NCBI RefSeq assembly: GCF_963678635.1
Contig: NC_087068.1
Span: 41,503,649 to 41,567,648 of the forward strand
Length of the DNA stretch: 64,000 bases
Direction of reading: 5' to 3'
Origin: Symsagittifera roscoffensis
Lineage: Eukaryota > Xenacoelomorpha > Acoela > Convolutidae
How positions within the stretch are numbered: position 1 is the stretch's first letter; each line of letters starts with the position of its first letter. Both the position numbers and the translations under genes were made by a program. The notes under the pieces are model-generated. The model searched no databases and was not told the DNA's origin. It worked only from the letters and a program-made list of their open reading frames with translations. Shown one piece after another: positions 34,301 through 46,500 of the stretch.

Positions 34301-37300
34301 AGACAAACTTGAAAATGTTTAATGTTTAATGGCTGATGTAGCTTGCATAGAAAAAAAAATCATTTTTTGCAAACTTATTCGGTCTATGAAACAACCAAAA
34401 AATCAAACAACAAAACTTGTTTGGTTTTCCGCGGCTTTTTTAGTTTTTTTGTCAGACCGTCGCAACCAAAACTTGGTTTTCTATGGCTGCTGCTACAGTA
34501 TTTGAATATTTTCAGACCACTGCGAATAAAGTTTGTTTTATCCTGACTTTGCAGACCGCTGCAATGTATCCGGGTCCGAAATACAGTTAACAGCAACTGG
34601 CGCGACTTAAAGAAAACGAACAGCAACCGGCGTGATTAAAGGTAAATTGACTGCAACCGGTACGATCAAATGGCAATTCACCACGACTGGCGCAACGAAA
34701 GAAAAGTTTACCGAAAAAAAACTATTCGCGACAACCATGACCAAAAAAATGGTTAACCTTGACGGCTAAGATTCAATCCATCTAACACTGAATTTATTGT
34801 GTTTGTTAGAAACAAAAAAAAACACAATTCAAAACTGGTGATCACAAAAAAAAACAATTTAAAACGAGTGTTAAGGCATCCCTAAGGACAATCAACTAAC
34901 ATATTGAAAAGAGGTTACATTAAAATTTTTAAAACATGACATATGGCATCACAACCATCTACCCATTCCGGGAAACTTTACCATCCAAATTAAACCAATG
35001 CACATTGATTTACTAGTACTCAACTATTTACAAAACTTTGACGACAATTTTGAGTACAAAATCAGTAACTCAAATCATTGCTCTGGAAAAAAAAACATGT
35101 GATCCTGGCCGTTGAAGCAAACAAATTATCCAAATTTCAAACTTTCACAAAAAAGAAAATCGAACATGAAACTATATCTGTTCATTTTTTGATCATAGAT
35201 CATAATTAAACCTTCAGAATTTTTGAAGGTCAAAAACTTGCTTTTCTTGCTATTAAAGCTGGCGCAATTTTTTGCCAGCTTTAGACAATATGCAAACCAG
35301 CAATAACCAGCAAAAGCCAATAAGCAATCTACTTTTCACCTGCAAAAGCCAATATGCAAAAAAAAAGAGAAAAATTATTCTATTGAATCATGATCACCAA
35401 CTAACTGAGCAACTCTCAGCATTTATAGAAATGCCTTCATAATTGAAATAGATTTGATTCCCTTCATAGAATAAGTTGAAACATTTCATAACATGAATAG
35501 CTTAAGACACTTTTTTGCTGACTGATTGCCCTCTGAAAAAACTTAAAAGTGTCCTTGCTTGATCAGCTTGCATAAAACAATTCAGCTTTTCAAAATGATT
35601 AAGCTCTATCAAACCAATTGAATTGATTCAGTTTCATTGCTTAAAAGGCTTAAACATAATAATTTTTCACCATTTGATTCGCTTTTTGAAATACCTACAA
35701 CTTTTTCTAGAGTTTCATAGCTTGAACAGCTTGCTTAGAAAAACTTTAATTTTTTCGCGAGCCGTTTCAGAAGAGTTGTCTTGATCAAAAATGATTTGTT
35801 GAGGATCGATTCGTTCTATGAATTAATTTGGATTTGTTCAAATTTTTGTCGTTTGAAAGGATTGAAAAAAAACTAACTTTTCGCCATCCAATTTGCGTCG
35901 TTTCCAAGCTTATAAAGCATGCATAAAAAAATGTTTGAACACCAATTTGTTTTATGAAAACCCGTGAAAGAACTTTCAGGGCTCTAACTTAGGTTTTTCG
36001 CGAACCAAATCAGTCTATATAATAACTTGGAAATGTTTCATTGTTTCATGGCTTAAAAAAGCTTGTATAGTAAAACTTTAAGTTTTTTCGAACTGATTTG
36101 CTCTATGAAAAAACTGGAATTTTTACAAAGTTTCTTTTCTTTAATAGCTTGAATAGAAAAATTTAAGCTCCTCGCGAACTGATTCGGGTTTTGAATTATC
36201 TTGAAACATTTCGGTTGAATAGCTCTAACAGCTTGCTTAGAAAAACTTACTTTTTTTGCGAACCAAATCAGTCTAAGACAAACTTGAAAATGTTTAATGT
36301 TTAATGGCTGATGTAGCTTGCATAGAAAAAAAAAACATTTTTTGCAAACTTATTCGGTCTATGAAACAACCAAAAAATCAAACAACAAAACTTGCTTGGT
36401 TTTCCGCGGCTTTTTTAGTTTTTTTTGTCAGACCGTCGCAACCAAAACTTGGTTTTCTATGGCTGCTGCTACAGTATTTGAATATTTTCAGACCACTGCG
36501 AATAAAATTTGTTTTATCCTGACTTTGCAGACCGCGGCAATGTATCCGGGTCCGAAATACAGTTAACAGCAACTGGCGCGACTTAAAGAAAACGAACAGC
36601 AACCGGCGTGATTAAAGGTAAATTGACTGCAACCGGTACGATCAAATGGCAATTCACCACGACTGGCGCAACGAAAGAAAAGTTTACCGAAAAAAAACTA
36701 TTCGCGACAACCGTGACCAAAAAAAAGGTTAACCTTGACGGCTAAGATTCAATCCATCTAACACTGAATTTATTGTGTTTGTTAGAAACAAAAAAAAACA
36801 CAATTCAAAACTGGTGATCACAAAAAAAACAATTTAAAACGAGTGTTAAGGCATCCCTAAGTACAATCAACTAACATATTGAAAAGAGGTTACATTAAAA
36901 TTTTTAAAACATGACATATGGCATCACAACCATCTACCCATTCCGGGAAACTTTACCATCCAAATTAAACCAATGCACATTGATTTACTAGTACTCAACT
37001 ATTTACAAAACTTTGACGACAATTTTGAGTACAAAATCAGTAACTCAAATCATTGCTCTGGAAAAAAAAAACATGTGATCCTGGCCGTTGAAGCAAACAA
37101 ATTATCCAAATTTCAAACTTTCACAAAAAAGAAAATCGAACATGAAACTATATCTGTTCATTTTTTGATCATAGATCATAATTAAACCTTCAGAATTTTT
37201 GAAGGTCAAAAACTTGCTTTTCTTGCTATTAAAGCTGGCGCAATTTTTTGCCAGCTTTAGACAATATGCAAACCAGCAATAACCAGCAAAAGCCAATAAG

Positions 37301-40300
37301 CAATCTACTTTTCACCTGCAAAAGCCAATATGCAAAAAAAAAAAGAGAAAAATTATTCTATTGAATCATGATCACCAACTAACTGAGCAACTCTCAGCAT
37401 TTATAGAAATGCCTTCATAATTGAAATAGATTTGATTCCCTTCATAGAATAAGTTGAAACATTTCATAACATGAATAGCTTAAGACAGTTTTTTGCTGAC
37501 TGATTGCCCTCTGAAAAAACTTAAAAGTGTCCTTGCTTGATCAGCTTGCATAAAACAATTCAGCTTTTCAAAATGATTAAGCTCTATCAAACCAATTGAA
37601 TTGATTCAGTTTCATTGCTTGAAAGGCTTAAACATAATAATTTTTCACCATCTGATTCGCTTTTTGAAATACCTACAACTTTTTCTAGAGTTTCATAGCT
37701 TGAACAGCTTGCTTAGAAAAACTTTAATTTTTTCGCGAGCCGTTTCAGAAAAGTTGTCTTGATCAAAAAAATGATTTGTTGAGGATCGATTCGTTCTATG
37801 AATTAATTTGAATTTGTTCAAATTTTTGTCGTTTGAAAGGATTGAAAAAACACTAACTTTTCGCCATCCAATTTGCGTCGTTTCCAAGCTTATAAAGCAT
37901 GCATAAAAAAATGTTTGAACACCAATTTGTTTTATGAAAACCCGTGAAAGAACTTTCAGGGCTCTAACTTAGGTTTTTCGCGAACCAACTCAGTCTATAT
38001 AATAACTTGGAAATGTTTCATTTGTTTCATGGCTTAAAAAAGCTTGTATAGTAAAACTTTAAGTTTTTTCGAACTGATTTGCTCTATGAAAAAACTGGAA
38101 TTTTTACAAAGTTTCTTTTTTTTAATAGCTTGAATAGAAAAATTTAAGCTCCTCGCGAACTGATTCGGTTTTTGAATTATCTTGAAATATTTCGGTTGAA
38201 TAGCTCTAACAGCTTGCTTAGATAAACTTACTTTTTTGCGAACCAAATCAGTCTAAGACAAACTTGAAAATGTTCAATGTTTAATGGCTGATGTAGCTTG
38301 CATAGAAAAAAAATCATTTTTTGCAAACTTATTCGGTCTATGAAACAACCAAAAATTCAAACAACAAAACTTGTTTGGTTTTCCGCGGCTTTTTTTTGTT
38401 TTTTTGTCAGACCGTCGCAACCAAAACTTGGTTTTCTATGGCTGCTGCTACAGTATTTGAATATTTTCAGACCGCTGCGAATAAAATTTGTTTTATCCTG
38501 ACTTTGCAGACCGCGGCATTGTATCCGCGTCTGAAATAGAGTTAACAGCCACTGGCACGACTTAAACAAAACGAACAGCGACCGGCGTGATTAAAGGTAA
38601 ATTGACAAATTGACTGCAACCGGTACGATCAAATGGCAATTCACCACGACTGGCGCAACGAAAGAAAAAATAACCAAAAAAAAAGCTATTCGCGACAACC
38701 GTGACCAAAAAAAAGGTTAACCTTGACGGCTAAGATTCAATCCATCTAATAATGAATTTATAGTGTTTGTTAGAAACAAAAAAAAACACAATTCAAAACT
38801 GGTGATCACAAAAAAGGAATTTAAAACGAGTTATAAGGCATCCCTAAGGACAATCAACTAACATATTGAAAAGAGGTTACATTAAAAATTTGAAAACATG
38901 ACATATGGCATCAAAATCATCTACCCATTCCGGGAAACTTTACCATCAAAATTAAACAAATTCACATTGATTGACTAGTACTCAACTATTTACAAAACTT
39001 TGACGACAAATTTGAGTACAAAATCAGTAACTCAAATCATTGCTCTGGAAAAAAAACATATGATCCGGGCCGTTGAAGCAAGCAAATTATCCAAATTTCA
39101 AACTTTCACAAAAAATAAAATCGAACATGAGTTTATATATGTTCAATTTTTGATCATAGATCATAATTAAACCTTCAGAATTTTTGAAGGTCAAAAACCT
39201 GCTTTTCTCGCTATTAAAGCTGGCTCAATTTTTTGCCAGCTTTAGACAATATGCAAACCAGCAATAACCAGCAAAAGCCAATAAGCAAACTACTTTTCAC
39301 CTGCAAAAACCAATATGCAAAAAAATGAGAAAAATTATTCTATTGAATCATGATCACCAACTAACTGAGCAACTCTCAGCATTTATAGAAATGCCTTCAT
39401 AATTGAAATAGATTCGATTCCCTTCATAGAATAAGTTGAAACATTTCATAACATGAATAGCTTAAGACACTTTTTTGCTGACGATTGCTCTCTGAAAAAA
39501 CTTAAAAGTGTCCTTGCTTGATCAGCTTGCATAAAACAATTCAGCTTTTCAAAATGATTAAGCTCTATCAAACCAATTGAATTGTTTCAGTTTCATTGCT
39601 TGAAAGGCTTCAACATAATAATTTTTCACCATCTGATTCGCTTTTTGAAATACCTAGAACTTTTTCTAGAGTTTCATAGCTTGAACAGCTTGCTTAGAAA
39701 AACTTTAATTTTTTTGCGAGCCGTTTCAGAAGAGTTGTCTTAATCCAAAAATGGTTTTTTGTTGATCGATTCGTTCTATGAATTAATCTGAAACTTTTCA
39801 ATTGTTTTTCGTTTGAAAGGATTGAAAAAAACTAACTTTTCGCCATCCAATTTGCGTCGTTTCCAAACTTATAAAGCTTGCATACAAAAATGTTTGAACA
39901 CCGATTTGTTTTATGAAAACTCGTGAAAGATATTTCATGGCTCTAATAGAAAAACTTAGGTTTTTCGCGAACCAAATCAGTCTATACAATAACTTGGAAA
40001 TGTTTCATTGTTTCATGGCTTAAAAAAGCTTGTATAGTAAAACTTTAAGTTTTTTCGAACTGATTCGCTCTATGAGAAAACTGGAATTTTTACAAAGTTT
40101 CTTTGCTTTAATAGCTTAAATAGAAATATTTAAGCTCCTCGCGAACTGATTCGGTTTTGAATTATCTTGAAATATTTCGGTTGAATAGCTCCCATATGCA
40201 AAACATAAATTAGTGACTTTTCTGATGTTTGATAAAAAGAAAAAAAAAATTTTCAAGTTCATTGGCACAGTAGAAATTGAAATATTACAAAATCAATAGT

Positions 40301-43300
40301 TACAGTTAAGGCACAATGACGAGATTTAAGAAAAATAAATTTATTTCCAAGGTAGTTTTTTGAAGAACAGCTGGTTTGGGTCCCTCTTAAATTGGTTCGG
40401 AGAAGTTGATTTGTACTTTTTTATGGGTAAATTTCTATGCTTGCTGAGAGTTGCTCAGCTAATTGGTGATCATGATTCAATAGAATAATTTTTCTCATTT
40501 TTTTTGCATATGGCTTTTGCAGGTGAAAAGTTTGCTTATTGGCTTTTGCTGGTTATTGCTGGTTTGCATATTGGCTGAAGCTGGCAAAAAATTGAGCCAG
40601 CTTTACCAGCACAAAAAGCAGGTTTTTGACCTTAAAAATTCTGAAGGTATAATTATGATCTTTGATCAAAAAGAAAATTTGAACAATCGTAGTTTCATGT
40701 TCGATTTTCATTTTTGCGAAGGTGTGAAATTTGGATCAGTTTTTTGTTTCAACGGCCCGGATCATTCATTTTTTTTCTAGAGCCTTGATTAGAGTTACTG
40801 ATAACGTACTCAAAATCTTCATCTGATTTTTGTAAATGGTTGGGTTTTAGACAATCAATGCGCATTGGTTTAATTTGGATGCTAAAATTTCCCGGAATGT
40901 GTAGATGGTTTTGATGCTCTAGTTGGTTGTCCTTAGGGACGCCTTAACACGCGTCTTAAATTCCTTTTTTGTGATCACCAGTTTTGAATTGTGCTTTTTT
41001 TGTTTTTAACAAACACATCAAATTCGGTATTAAATGGATTGAATCTTAGCCGTCAAGACAAACCTCTTTTGGTCACGGTGGTCGCGAATAGCTTTTTTTC
41101 GGTCGCACCGATTACGGTTAATTTTTCTTTCGTCGCGCCAATCGTGGTGAATTGCCGTTTGATCGTACCGGTTGCAGTTAACTTACTTTTAATCACGCCG
41201 GTCGCTATTCGTTTTCTTTTGGTCGCGCCAGTTGCTGTTAACTGTATTTCGGTTGCGCCGGACGCGGATACATTGCCGCGGTCTGCAAAGTCAGAATAAA
41301 ACAAATTTTATTCGCAACGGTTTGAAAATATCCAAATACTGTAGCAGCAGCCCAAAAAACCAAGATTTGGTCGCAACGGTCTCATAAAAAAACCACAAAA
41401 GCCGCGGAAAATCAAACATGTTTAGTTGTTTTACTTTTAAAGCTTTTTCAGGTTCGGATAATTGTTACGAAAAGCAAAGTGGAGGAGTGCATTTATCGCT
41501 ATCCACCTCTGTGATAATAAATTCGGTGTATGACAGGAATTTAGACGGTAAGCAAATCAGATGGCCTCAATGAACCGGAATTTTTATTCAAAACTTTTTT
41601 TTGGATAAAATGCCAAGTGCTACCAAAATTTTAAGGCTTAGAAAAAAATTCATAAATACCAGATGAGTATATAATCCTATTGCATATCAAAAGATTTTTA
41701 TAAACTAGTTATAAGACAATAATTCGAATTTTATTAAGCGATTTTGAAATGACCAATGTGAAACATTGGTTTGCAATAAAAAAAAAGCTCAAACGAACAT
41801 AAACTGTAGTCATCACACAAAATTCAAACACGATAACAAAACAATTACATCTAAATTCCCATAACTCTATTGTTTCAAGCTCATTTTTTTGGTCACGTCT
41901 AACTTACTTGTCGTCTAATTTCCTATGCCCGACATTGGTAACTCAACAGCCTCAACAGCGAAAACTCTTTCATATGCTCTGTTCACGAACTGAACATTTA
42001 TGTTTTTGCAACCCAAGGACCAATCAGCTCAAAAATTGCAGAATGAAGGAAATAAAAACATTGTTTGGAAGAACGGTTGTGTTTTAGAAGAGAATGAAAA
42101 AAATAGAAAAGCTAGAATAAGTTGGCATTTTTCCCATTATGTGCAATAATGTGCAATTGCTCATAATGCGCTCATAGCTTTGCTCATAATATGCAATTGA
42201 TGCACAAATTGATAGGCAAATTAGTTTTGTAAAAGTCCAATGAGTCTGCACGCCGAATTGAATATCGATCGAATATTGTGAGCAAAAAATGTGAGCACTG
42301 GTTTTCCAATCAATTCCCTTCCCTCTTAATTCATAAAATTTATCAATTTAAATAGTTTGTACTTGTTCTGATCAAGCTATCCAAGCAATGAAACTTTAAA
42401 CAGTTTCAGGTTAAGCCATATCTTAAATTGGTTTGAAAAATTTTAAGTTTCCAAGAACGTATCGGTTCGCAAAAATTGAAGTTTTTCTAAGCAAGCTATT
42501 CAAGCCTTGAAATTTTGAAACATTTCAAAAAGTTTAATGAAACAAATCGGGTGGCAAAACTTAAGGTTTTTTTAGAAAGCTTTTTGAACGATGATACATT
42601 AAAATATTTCAAGTAGTTTCATAGAGCGAATCAGATCTTAGTAAGCTATTATTACAAAAAAGTTAACCTTGACGGCTAAGACTCAATTCAATTAATACTG
42701 AATTTATTGTGTTTGTTAAAAACAAAAAAAGCACATTTCAAAACTGGTGATCTCAAAAATAAGTTTATGTAAAATGAGTGTTAAGGCGTCCTTAAGGACA
42801 ACCAACTATCATATTAAAATGAGAATAGATTAAAACTTTGAAAACATGACTTAGGGCATCAGAACCATCTAACATTCCAGGAAATTGTACAATCCAAAAC
42901 AAAACCAATGCGCACTGATTGTCTAGGACTCAACCATTCACAAAATTCGGATCACGATTTTGAGTACAATACCAGCAACTCTTTTTGTTGCTCTGAAAAA
43001 AAAACAGTTGATCCGGGCCGTTGAAACAAACAAATGATCCAATATTCAAACTTTCGCAAAATTGATTATCGAACATGAAACTATATCTGTTCAAAATTTT
43101 TTTTGATAATAGGTCATAATTATAGCTTCAGAAATTTTTAAAAAGTCATAAACCTGCTTTTCTTGCATGATGTAAAGCTGGCTCAATTTTTCTCCAGCTT
43201 TAGCCAATATGCAATAACCAGCAAAAACGAATTTGCAAACTTTTCATCTGCAATAGCCAATATGCAAAAACAAATGAGAACAATTATTCTAATGAATCAT

Positions 43301-43564
43301 GATCACCAAATAATTGAGCAACTTTTTGCAAACAAAAAATATTACCCATACAAAAAGTACGAAACAGTTTTTCTGAATCAACGTAAATGGGACCCAAACC
43401 AACTGTTCTACAAAAAGCTACCTTGGAAATCATTTTGATTTTCTTAAATCACGTCTTTGTGCCTCAATTGTAACTATTGTTTTTGTAATATTTCAATTTC
43501 TATTTGGTCAATGAACTTGAAAAAAAATGAGTATTCTTTTTGTCAAAAATCAGATAATTCACTG

Positions 43565-43598
<34 letters not shown>

Positions 43599-46500
43599 TG
43601 TGTGTGTGTGTGTGCGTGTGTGTGTGTGTGTAATTATGTGCATACAACTAAAAAAAATCATAAAGTTAAATAAAAACAAAAAAAAAACTTTTTTTTTTTC
43701 ATATATATTTTGTCATATATTTGTCATATATTGTCGCAATTTTTTGAATTCTCAAATCTGATTGGCTGATGCGATTTTCCTTTATTCGGTTCTTCCATTG
43801 TGACAGATACCATTAATCAGCTAGTTATATTCTTTATTAGGCCCTTCATTCTGTCTGCTTAACGAGCCTGTGAAGAACATAGAGGCTGCTTACTGTGGCG
43901 ACTACATAGTCAACCAGGCCTCGGAGGAGTGCGACTGTGGGGATCCAGAGACATGCGAGGATCCCTGTTGCAACTCCAGGAGATGCACGTTAAAACAGGG
44001 GGCTCTCTGCTCCACAATGAGCCTGTGCTGTGATCAGGTGGGGGAGTTTTCAAACTGTTTCTTCCACTTTATACAAAAATTTTACATTCTAAACATGTTT
44101 TTTTTCAAAAAAACTTGCAGACATAAGACGACCTTTTGTATATGAACTCAAAGGCTTAACTGGCCTGAAAAAATATGCAAAATAACATCACGTTGTATGT
44201 TCAGGGCATGTCGAGATAGAATTTCGGGATGTTTCGAGCCAATGTTCAAGGGCTAGTCTATATGCAACCAAACCTCAAGAAAGGCCACAGACTTGAACTT
44301 AGTATTTGTTTCTATTCAAATTGTATTGAACTCGTTGTACAGAAACCTTCGCAATCTTTTTTTAAACTTATAATTGCAATCACTTTTTTAAACTATAGCT
44401 GTGTGGTCTGAGATCGGAAGGCGAAGTTTGCAGAGGAGTTCGCAGTTCTTGTGACGTTGCAGAGTACTGCGATGGACTGAGCTCGGAATGTCCGACTGAC
44501 GAATTCGTCCGAAGTGGATCCGAATGTGACGTCGTCCCAGGAAGTGTCGGACATTGTTTCTTCGGCGAATGCATTTCCGAAAGGCAACAGTGCAACCGGT
44601 TATGAATTAACTATTCAAAGACAAAAAAACATCCAAAGATCAGATCAAAAACAACAGTTTTATGCTGAATTAACAATTGAAGCGTTTTTCAGCTAGCTTG
44701 TTTCGAAAATGATAGAAAATTTGAAACTTTTATTTCGGATTGGATTTTCAAGACTATTTGGTAAATAAGTAGACCACTAGTAACTAGAACTTTGTGGAAA
44801 CAAACGATTGGCAATTTGAATTACTGGAAATTGTTCTGAGGTTGCTTTTTATACAAACTTAGATTTAGTACTTAACAGTGCAGTGCAGAGGTTTTTTTAT
44901 TTAAAGGTTTTATTTAATCATTTAAAGATTTTTTTCTAATTTTATAAAAATAAAGCGCCACAGGTAATTTTTCTGGAATAAGACCGCTTCTCAGAATATT
45001 CGTGAAAACTTTGGCTGTTTTTATTTTGGGTTTGAAAAAGGCTTTCGAAATTGTGTTTTGTTTTTTCCACTCCATTAAAAAATTTTTTTGATGTTTTCAA
45101 GTCCACCAGTTTTTATGACTTTTGTAAATTTGCGAGAAACTTTTTTTCAAGAACCAGGGCCAGGGTTTATTGTGTTCACAAGTGTTCACAAAGGTAAACA
45201 AGTCTATTGTACTATCTATTTTCAGTTTTTTTTTTTAAAATCATCAATTATTTATTTCGAGCTAGCCCAAAAATTGAATTATATGGGCTAGTCAAAAAAA
45301 GTTTTGCCAATGTTACAAAAAAGATTATTAACTTGAATATCATGAAAAAAACTTGATGTAAAAATTACTCGATTATATATGTGTAATTTATATACTTCTT
45401 TCGAATGAATTCAGTTCCTATATTTGAAATACTCAAAATTTGTCAATATTTTTTTAACCAAAAATTATTTGAGCCGGGTTAATGGGCAGTCGTGGTTTTT
45501 CTCTGATACGAGCAGTCTTGTTGCTCCGACTTTCGAAAAAAATGACGGAACATTTGTGATCGGGTGATTTTTATGCCAGACATTTGACTGACATTTTGAA
45601 AGATATTTTGAAAAAGCATTCAAAAGGTACTGCTGCCCTGAGCTCAAACTTCGAAAGACAGGTCACTTAAAATCATATTTCGTAAAGTTATGGGGTTTAA
45701 GAGATTGCAAACTTAGCCAATTTGAGATAATCAACGCGCGATATTTTTCGTGCTATTAACGCGTGAGCTGAGATTTAATCCGTCTAAGAAATCGTTCCAC
45801 ATCGGATTCAGGCATGGTTTTTGGTCGATTTTCAGTTTTTTTTTACAAAAAACTCATCAATTATTTATTTCGAATTACTCCATAAAAACTAAAACGCAAT
45901 CTAATCATTCAGGGTTTCACCCTGATGCAAGCAGTCTTGTTGCATATAGCTAGGCTCTGTTTGGTATCTCGTTTGGTAAGTTTGCTTCTAGTGAAAATAA
46001 CCTTTCGTTAATGAGAGTCATTAGATTATTTTTAGGATTTTGTTTTCCAAGCTTTTGATTTCAAGCTTTGTATACGTTGCTTATTGCTTCAAAAAACGTT
46101 TTAAAAATCACACTGGGCATAAACTAGTTAGGAAGTCTTTCATAATCTAGCAAAATATGAAACTTTTTCAGTTTTTTTGTGATCTAATACACTTTAAAAT
46201 CGATTTAATAAAAAAGTTGCGTTTCTATTTAAATATCATTCGGTATCCCTAAGTCTCTGGTACTTATTATGCACATCAAATTTTTCACCTCTAATCTCTT
46301 TTTCCATCTTCTTTTTTACAGCTTACCACTTCGTCATTAGCTTGCTGGATGACGTGCCGTGTTGAATCACCATATCTAAATTCATCAGGAGCGATTCCAT
46401 TTTATCCATAGTCCACAATAATTACCATTCTATAAGAAAACTGAAATGTGAAAACAAACTGGAAATTGAGCAACTTGGGAGTAGTTTAGAGTAATTTGCT

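Larger units (their letters stand above)
33540..40190 (+). repeat. 1.98-kb higher-order tandem repeat, about 3.4 copies
   Basis: The landmark TAATTGAAATAGAT lies near 35,440, 37,418 and 39,400, spacings of 1,978 and 1,982 bp. Another landmark, the 9-bp-stem hairpin, lies at 35,255, 37,231 and 39,216. Each unit joins about 0.85 kb of satellite monomers to about 1.1 kb of element E. Copies are very similar, so amplification is recent compared with the 87-bp monomers. The last unit is cut at 40,191 by an inverted E copy. Confidence 0.92.
28393..43840 (+). other. 15.4-kb ADAM intron packed with repeats
   Basis: It starts GTATTTGGGC and ends TTTATTAG. Phase 1 at the donor fits two bases at the acceptor, and the joined protein reads [16 protein letters not shown], which is the normal ADAM metalloprotease-disintegrin linker. 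No exon is therefore missing between the two. The interior is the satellite array, the 1.98-kb repeats and E copies described below. Confidence 0.85.

Noticed and set aside
34343-34546. Recurring frames with [17 protein letters not shown] at 34.4, 36.4 and 38.4 kb
   Set aside because: They are the same segment of the 1.98-kb tandem unit; similarity reflects DNA duplication, and both strands are open.
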